Source: Bacillota bacterium
Lineage (GTDB): Bacteria; Bacillota; Clostridia; Christensenellales; CAG-138
DNA: 9,193 bases
Direction of reading: 5' to 3'
NCBI GenBank assembly: GCA_023458355.1
Contig: JAEWZS010000108.1
Location: forward strand, 1-9,193
The position numbers and the translations under genes were made by a program. Below, one piece after another: positions 5,058 through 9,193 of this stretch. The notes under the pieces were generated by a model. The model was not told the DNA's origin and did not search any database. It saw nothing but the letters and a program-made list of their open reading frames with translations. Position 1 is the stretch's first letter. Each line of letters starts with the position of its first letter.

Positions 5058-8000
5058 TTACACTACTTTCACATAATCCTTAACGGCAAAACCAACCTTG
5101 CCTCCACAGTTCAATAAATACCAATCGCCCGTAGATAAATACACCGTAGCATTTGTTCCACTGCTCAAAAGCTCAACAACACTTGAGGATAAACCTGCAC
5201 CTGCTCTTAGATTTACCGATGCGGTGGTGACGGCGTTTTTTGCCGTTTGGGTTGCGCCAACCGCTAGGATACCCGCGGTGCCCGAGGATACAACACTAGT
5301 GTAGGCCTTATAAACAAAACCCGTCACGCCGTTATGGAGCACATAGTACCAGTCACCCGACTGCCCGAGTATCTTAAAGGTATTCCCCGCACTGAATGTA
5401 GAAATTACTTTCGCGTCCAAATCGGCTGTGCTTCTGAAGTTGAGACTGCCGGTCGCTTTTCCAGTTGTAAGTGTTAATGCGGTGTTAGCCGTTGTACCGC
5501 CGCTATTGGAGTTTGAAGAATTGTTGATTGTGTTTGAGGTCACCTTCACATAACTCGCATACAGATAGCCGCGCTTGCCGTTATAATCTACTTCGTACCA
5601 GCCGTTTGAAAGCGAATACAACGTTACCTCCGCTCCTTTTTTGAGCTTGGCAATCTTTTTATCGGAAGTGCTTGGGCCGGTCCTAAAGTAAACGGAGCCG
5701 GTTGTAACACCTATGCCGATGGCCGATCCGCTCGTACCGGTACCGGGTGTTGAACCGGTGCCGCCTGTCCCTCCAGTTGACCCGCTCGCATACGACTCAA
5801 TAATCGAGATATATTTACCGCTCACATAGCCCGTCATACCGTCGGACAGCTTAATCTTATACCAGCCGTTTTCCGTACCGAATAAAAGAACCTCTGTTCC
5901 CTTTGTGAGAACGCCGTAGGAGCTAAAGGACGTACCGGAGCCGGACCGGAAATTAACGTTGCCCGTCGTTTTTCCAAGCCCTGTTGCACCGCTTAAGTCA
6001 ACCGTGTTTGTAGGCTTTCCGTCGGAACCCAGCTTCGCTGTACCGGTAATGGTTACATAGTCTTTATGCACATAGCCGAAGTTGCTTCCCACGAGCACAT
6101 AATACCAGTTGCCCATGAGGGCGTACGCATAAAGCCCCGTATTTTTATCGAGCGCTTTAATGATGCTGTAGGACAGGGCAGGGCCGGTGCGGAAATTGGT
6201 ATTTCCGGTATTGATGTAGCCCACTGAAACGGTTTGCGCAGCGGATGCCGTAGGTGTGGGGCTCGCCTGCGCGTTCGGGGTGTTTGAAGCATTGGAGGTA
6301 ATATTCACATAGCCTTTGCTCAGATACCCTGTTAGGGCACCGGCAGACGCAAAGTACCAGCCTCCGCTTTCACCGTAAATGGTAACATTAACACCCTTTT
6401 TGAGCTCAACCATAATAGAATAGCTCGTATCAGGTCCCGTACGGAAGTTTACGCTGTCGTTGGTAACGCCATAAGCGACCGCTGTTAAATTAGGTGCTGT
6501 CGCTGTCGGCGATACGCTGGGTGAAGCGGTGGGTGAAGCATTGGGACTCGGATAGCCTGTCAACTGAACATAGGAGGTGCTTATAAATCCCTTCACGCCG
6601 CTGACCGATGCGTAATACCAAGAACCTGTTGAATAGTAAAGATCGAGCGACGTGTTTTTGGCAAGCTTCGTAATGATGTTTGAGGAGCTTGACGACGAAG
6701 CCGATGTGCGGAAGTTAACACCGCTCCCCGTTACCTTACCATAAGCCGTTACCTGCCCCGCAGAAGGTGAAGCACTCGGCGTCGGCGTTGCACTCACGTA
6801 TTTTAAATAGTCCTCGGAAACATAACCGGCTTTCCCATCATACACGGCGTATGCCCAACCATCCGCGCTGCCGTATACGTTAATTGCGCAGTTTATTGGT
6901 ATGGTGGTAATCTTATCGCTTGAAGCCGTTGCCTTCTTGCGGAAATTCACATTGCCCGTGGTGATGGCAGCCAAAAAATCTCCCGTGGGCAGTTTGGCGT
7001 TATTCGGCGTATCAATCGGCACCGGAAAATTCATATAGGAAAGCGTTGCACCGGGGTAGTAGAAAGCGAGTATGCTCTGGTAGCTTTGCCCGGATTTTGC
7101 CCTCTGTTCGGCTCCTCTTTGGCTTAATCCTACGCCATGTCCGTAGCGAACATGGTAGAAGTAGTAATATCCATCGCCTTTATTCTCTCCCCAATAGATG
7201 CGAAGCGTGGTTTTGTTCATCATCCCATAGTTTACAAAATCACTGAGCCTAAATGTTACGGTGAGATTATCATAACGCGCGAGTACATTACCGCTACCGT
7301 CTACCATACTCGCCATGAGCGTGACGGTAGCGCGGGTAAGGTTTCGCACACAACCCGAGTATGCCGGATCGTGAGCTTCGGCGCTATAAATATAGTCGAG
7401 ATAATTGAGCGTTGTACCCGCCTGCGATGAGGCGAGGTTTAGTAGGAATGTGTAAAACGAGTCCGACCCGCTGTAAGCACCGACGTTCCCAAGCGGCAGG
7501 CGGCGCTTTTCAAGGATGGAAAGCGGGTTTGAAAAGTCGTAATCGTCTACGGAGATGCCGTAGCCACCGTTGGAACGACCGGACCAGGCATAGCTTGGCA
7601 GGTTCGTCTCACCGCCGTTGCTTGCTGCAAAATAGGAGCGAAGTACCGAGTTTCCTACCGTAAGCACCTCGCCGAGGGTAGAATCCACGGCGTTAAATAC
7701 GTTCGTATAGCTTGCGTTGTAGCCCTTATATACCTGTTCGGCGGAAGTATCGCCGATGTCGTAGTCGCCTGAGCCGCCCATCTGGTTCATCACATACCCC
7801 TTTGCCGCAATAGCCTGCGCTTTAAGCGCGTCGAGCGGGTATGTGTTGTTCATTTCATAGGCCACAACGCCGTAAAGGTAATGTGCCATGGGCACAAGAT
7901 TGACAACCTGAATATAGCCGCTGCTCGTGACCTTCAAATAGAAATGTCCGAGATAGTTGCGGCTGTTGAGCTGCATGAAGCCTGCTGTGCGGTCTACACT

Positions 8001-8288
8001 CGCGCGTCGTATGTAGAGGGTTCTGCCTGTGTAAAGAAGACCGTCCGAAGAATGGGTAACGGTCATTTGGCCGCCAGATGCGGTAACAGTGAGCGTTCCC
8101 CCTTTAAATTCCGCACCGCTTTCCTCAATAAAATACGAACCCGAGGTGTAGAATTTGAGTGTCGTCGCATTGTTTGTGGTAAGTTTGACCCTCACCCAGC
8201 CATAGTCAGTAGCTGCCTGTGCCGTCATAGGCGGCAACAGCACCAATAACATGCATACAGCTAAAACAAGCGCGGCAGTTTTTCGCAT
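5058..8288 (-). CDS. Secreted SpoIID/LytB-domain protein with eight SH3b repeats
   Basis: Predicted exported peptidoglycan-acting protein of 1076 residues. A Sec signal peptide covers residues 1-25 (MRKTAALVLAV..., cleavage after AQA). A SpoIID/LytB domain spans about 30-425. It has YGVVAYEMNNTYP, with E145 aligned to the catalytic Glu of SpoIID lytic transglycosylase, followed by LDALKAQAIAAKGYV. It also has SNGGETNLPSYAWSGR and YGHGVGLSQRGAEQRA (382-397). Eight bacterial SH3 domains follow, near 437-498, 511-577, 602-664, 685-748, 765-830, 854-917, 937-1000 and 1012-1076. Each has the pattern VNFR...G.WY...G..GY/F...YV. Linkers are low complexity: Ser/Pro/Thr-rich at first, then Gly/Thr- and Asn/Ser-rich. 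B. subtilis SpoIID is far shorter and has no SH3b tail, so this is a relative rather than spoIID itself. The start at 8288 is chosen over 8312 because GGAGG lies 6 nt upstream and a normal signal peptide begins there. Substrate and timing are inferred. Confidence 0.93.
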   Translation of the reverse strand: MRKTAALVLAVCMLLVLLPPMTAQAATDYGWVRVKLTTNNATTLKFYTSGSYFIEESGAEFKGGTLTVTASGGQMTVTHSSDGLLYTGRTLYIRRASVDRTAGFMQLNSRNYLGHFYLKVTSSGYIQVVNLVPMAHYLYGVVAYEMNNTYPLDALKAQAIAAKGYVMNQMGGSGDYDIGDTSAEQVYKGYNASYTNVFNAVDSTLGEVLTVGNSVLRSYFAASNGGETNLPSYAWSGRSNGGYGISVDDYDFSNPLSILEKRRLPLGNVGAYSGSDSFYTFLLNLASSQAGTTLNYLDYIYSAEAHDPAYSGCVRNLTRATVTLMASMVDGSGNVLARYDNLTVTFRLSDFVNYGMMNKTTLRIYWGENKGDGYYYFYHVRYGHGVGLSQRGAEQRAKSGQSYQSILAFYYPGATLSYMNFPVPIDTPNNAKLPTGDFLAAITTGNVNFRKKATASSDKITTIPINCAINVYGSADGWAYAVYDGKAGYVSEDYLKYVSATPTPSASPSAGQVTAYGKVTGSGVNFRTSASSSSSSNIITKLAKNTSLDLYYSTGSWYYASVSGVKGFISTSYVQLTGYPSPNASPTASPSVSPTATAPNLTAVAYGVTNDSVNFRTGPDTSYSIMVELKKGVNVTIYGESGGWYFASAGALTGYLSKGYVNITSNASNTPNAQASPTPTASAAQTVSVGYINTGNTNFRTGPALSYSIIKALDKNTGLYAYALMGNWYYVLVGSNFGYVHKDYVTITGTAKLGSDGKPTNTVDLSGATGLGKTTGNVNFRSGSGTSFSSYGVLTKGTEVLLFGTENGWYKIKLSDGMTGYVSGKYISIIESYASGSTGGTGGTGSTPGTGTSGSAIGIGVTTGSVYFRTGPSTSDKKIAKLKKGAEVTLYSLSNGWYEVDYNGKRGYLYASYVKVTSNTINNSSNSNSGGTTANTALTLTTGKATGSLNFRSTADLDAKVISTFSAGNTFKILGQSGDWYYVLHNGVTGFVYKAYTSVVSSGTAGILAVGATQTAKNAVTTASVNLRAGAGLSSSVVELLSSGTNATVYLSTGDWYLLNCGGKVGFAVKDYVKVV

Positions 8289-8294
8289 AGATAC

Positions 8295-8299
8295 CCTCC
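8295..8299 (-). promoter_or_regulatory. Ribosome binding site fixing the SpoIID-family start
   Basis: On the minus strand GGAGG is followed by GTATCT and ATG at 8288. The upstream in-frame ATG codons at 8309-8312 would add eight residues (beginning MMCFW) and would bury this site inside the coding region. Confidence 0.8.
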
Positions 8300-8300
8300 A

Positions 8301-8543
8301 GAAACACATCAAAGACCCGAGAATGATGAAAATTTTGTCGATTACTCCATTATTTTAGCATACGCGCAACCGCGCATGCACCTCTTCGTAGTTGAGTTTA
8401 CAGACTATTCAGTTTTTGTTCATATAATAATATCGTTAGAAAGCCTATACTCGGCCACCTTTTTTCTGATTAGCACAATCTCAAATAATGAATTGCAGTC
8501 GACTTGGGATAAGTTTTGCATAAACATGTAAAACCACACGGAC
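8301..8543. other. Intergenic region with no supported gene
   Basis: A/T-rich spacer between the spoVT terminator and the SpoIID-family gene. It should hold the promoter of the latter, but I find no convincing sigma-A pair on the minus strand. A TATAAT on the plus strand (8423-8428) has no well-spaced -35 and no plus-strand gene downstream. A minus-strand reading frame of 72 codons (8420-8638) overlaps the end of spoVT, has no recognisable similarity and spans the terminator, so it is left out. A 17-base stretch on the minus strand near 8443-8459 (GGTGGCCGAGTATAGGC) recalls the D-arm of a Ser/Leu tRNA but no complete tRNA follows. Confidence 0.5.
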
Positions 8544-8575
8544 AAAAAAAGTGCCTTGTTCGAAGGCACTTTTTT
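8544..8575 (-). terminator. Intrinsic terminator of spoVT
   Basis: Stem GTGCCTT (8551-8557) with AAGGCAC (8563-8569) and a 5-nt loop, flanked by A residues (8544-8550) and T residues (8570-8575) that extend the stem. Read on the minus strand it is followed by seven T residues, 20 nt after the spoVT stop. It would also terminate in the other direction, and it separates spoVT from the SpoIID-family gene. Confidence 0.92.
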
Positions 8576-8594
8576 GATACGCTGTGTCCTACAT

Positions 8595-9149
8595 TCAATT
8601 TTCCATCTGCTTGCCCATAAAATGCGCCGCGGTTTCACAAACCTTCATCTCAAGGGTGTTCATCTGTACGCCTTCATCGCGGCTTAATAGCATTACAGCG
8701 CCGATGGCGTCACCGGCGGCGATGATGGGCACGACAACCTGGGCAGAATACGCATCCGCTTCTTCATCCGTGGTAATGCTGATAAGTGTTTCTTCCTTTG
8801 CGCGCGAACGTATTACACGCTCACGGTTGCGCATGAGCTGCTCTACATCCTCGTGAATGGGCTTGTCCATGAGCTCTCGCTTACTGCCGCCCGATACAGC
8901 AATCACATTGTCCTTATCGCAGATGATGGCGATATGCCCGAGCGCTTGATGCAGCGATTCCGCGTATTCCTTGGCGAAATCCCCCAGTTCACCGATAGGG
9001 GAATACTTTTTCAGAATGACCTCGCCCTCGCGATCGGTGAATATCTCCAGCGGGTCTCCCTCACGAATTCTGAGGGTTCGCCTGATCTCCTTTGGAATCA
9101 CGACCCGCCCAAGCTCGTCGATTCGCCTTACGATACCTGTTGCTTTCAA
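8595..9149 (-). CDS. spoVT: Stage V sporulation transcription regulator SpoVT
   Basis: Forespore DNA-binding regulator; in B. subtilis SpoVT tunes sigma-G-dependent genes, spore coat and germination properties. It has 184 residues (178 in B. subtilis). Residues 1-50 are an AbrB-type swapped-hairpin domain, almost identical to SpoVT: MKATGIVRRIDELGRVVIPK followed by EIRRTLRIREGDPLEIF. Residues about 55-182 form the GAF-like sensor domain (SPIGELGDFAKEYAESL, then HIAIICDKDNVIAVSGGSK, then GDAIGAVMLLSRD, ending ETAAHFMGKQMEN). The start codon is TTG at 9149-9147, chosen because the family N-terminus begins exactly there and an AGGAGG site lies 8 nt upstream. The promoter is at or beyond the window edge. 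A terminator follows the stop, so it appears to be a single-gene unit unless genes lie upstream to the right. Confidence 0.97.
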   Translation of the reverse strand: MKATGIVRRIDELGRVVIPKEIRRTLRIREGDPLEIFTDREGEVILKKYSPIGELGDFAKEYAESLHQALGHIAIICDKDNVIAVSGGSKRELMDKPIHEDVEQLMRNRERVIRSRAKEETLISITTDEEADAYSAQVVVPIIAAGDAIGAVMLLSRDEGVQMNTLEMKVCETAAHFMGKQMEN

Positions 9150-9157
9150 AGCATTGC

Positions 9158-9163
9158 CCTCCT
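9158..9163 (-). promoter_or_regulatory. Ribosome binding site fixing the TTG start of spoVT
   Basis: AGGAGG on the minus strand, 8 nt before the TTG at 9149. An out-of-frame ATG (9154-9152) lies between them and opens a two-codon frame, ATG CTT TGA, whose stop overlaps the TTG. Only the TTG frame yields the SpoVT N-terminus. Confidence 0.88.
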
Positions 9164-9193
9164 GTGCACTAGTTGCTTTTCTTTCCCATAGTA

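Noticed and set aside
8443..8459. tRNA remnant on the minus strand (GGTGGCCGAGTATAGGC)
   Set aside because: It resembles the 5' D-arm of Ser/Leu tRNAs, but there is no acceptor pairing, anticodon arm or T-loop sequence nearby; probably chance, at most an old fragment.
1..9193. A linked new defence or mobile system
   Set aside because: The genes are separated by terminators or promoters on both strands and belong to known housekeeping or sporulation families; no integrase, transposase, nuclease, toxin-antitoxin pair or array repeats were seen.

Overview
The window reads as ordinary chromosomal DNA from an endospore-forming member of the Clostridia (low-GC Gram-positive lineage, here of moderate GC). 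The grounds are a CIRCE-controlled groES-groEL operon, a close match to SpoVT, a secreted SpoIID-family protein, a short Bacillus-type CysE, and strong AGGAGG-type ribosome binding sites. The genus cannot be fixed from the sequence. A surface serpin would suit a host-associated or protease-rich habitat, but that is inference.

Layout, left to right. Positions 1-2016 (minus strand) hold groES and groEL behind a sigma-A promoter with a perfect CIRCE operator at the 5' end of the transcript; groEL runs off the left edge and lacks only its extreme C-terminus. Divergent to it, a plus-strand promoter drives a deoxycytidylate deaminase (2211-2666). A 94-base gap with a perfect 15-bp inverted repeat follows, then a lipoprotein serpin (2761-4080) with its own intrinsic terminator. 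Next is cysE (4215-4970), with a consensus -35/-10 promoter, a leader of about 25 nt and an unusual cysteine-rich linker. A bidirectional terminator at 4992-5033 separates cysE from the convergent minus-strand gene at 5058-8288. That gene encodes a 1076-residue exported protein with one SpoIID/LytB domain and eight SH3b cell-wall-binding repeats. Farther right, a minus-strand terminator (8544-8575) closes spoVT (8595-9149), which starts with TTG.

Functionally these are mostly independent transcription units: protein folding and heat shock, dUMP supply, envelope protease defence, cysteine synthesis, and peptidoglycan remodelling with a late-sporulation regulator. I see no CRISPR array, insertion sequence, phage gene, tRNA or rRNA. 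I did not find a convincing new multigene system. The points most worth following up are the membrane-tethered serpin, the Cys-rich insertion in CysE, the SpoIID plus eight SH3b architecture, and the hairpin ahead of the serpin.
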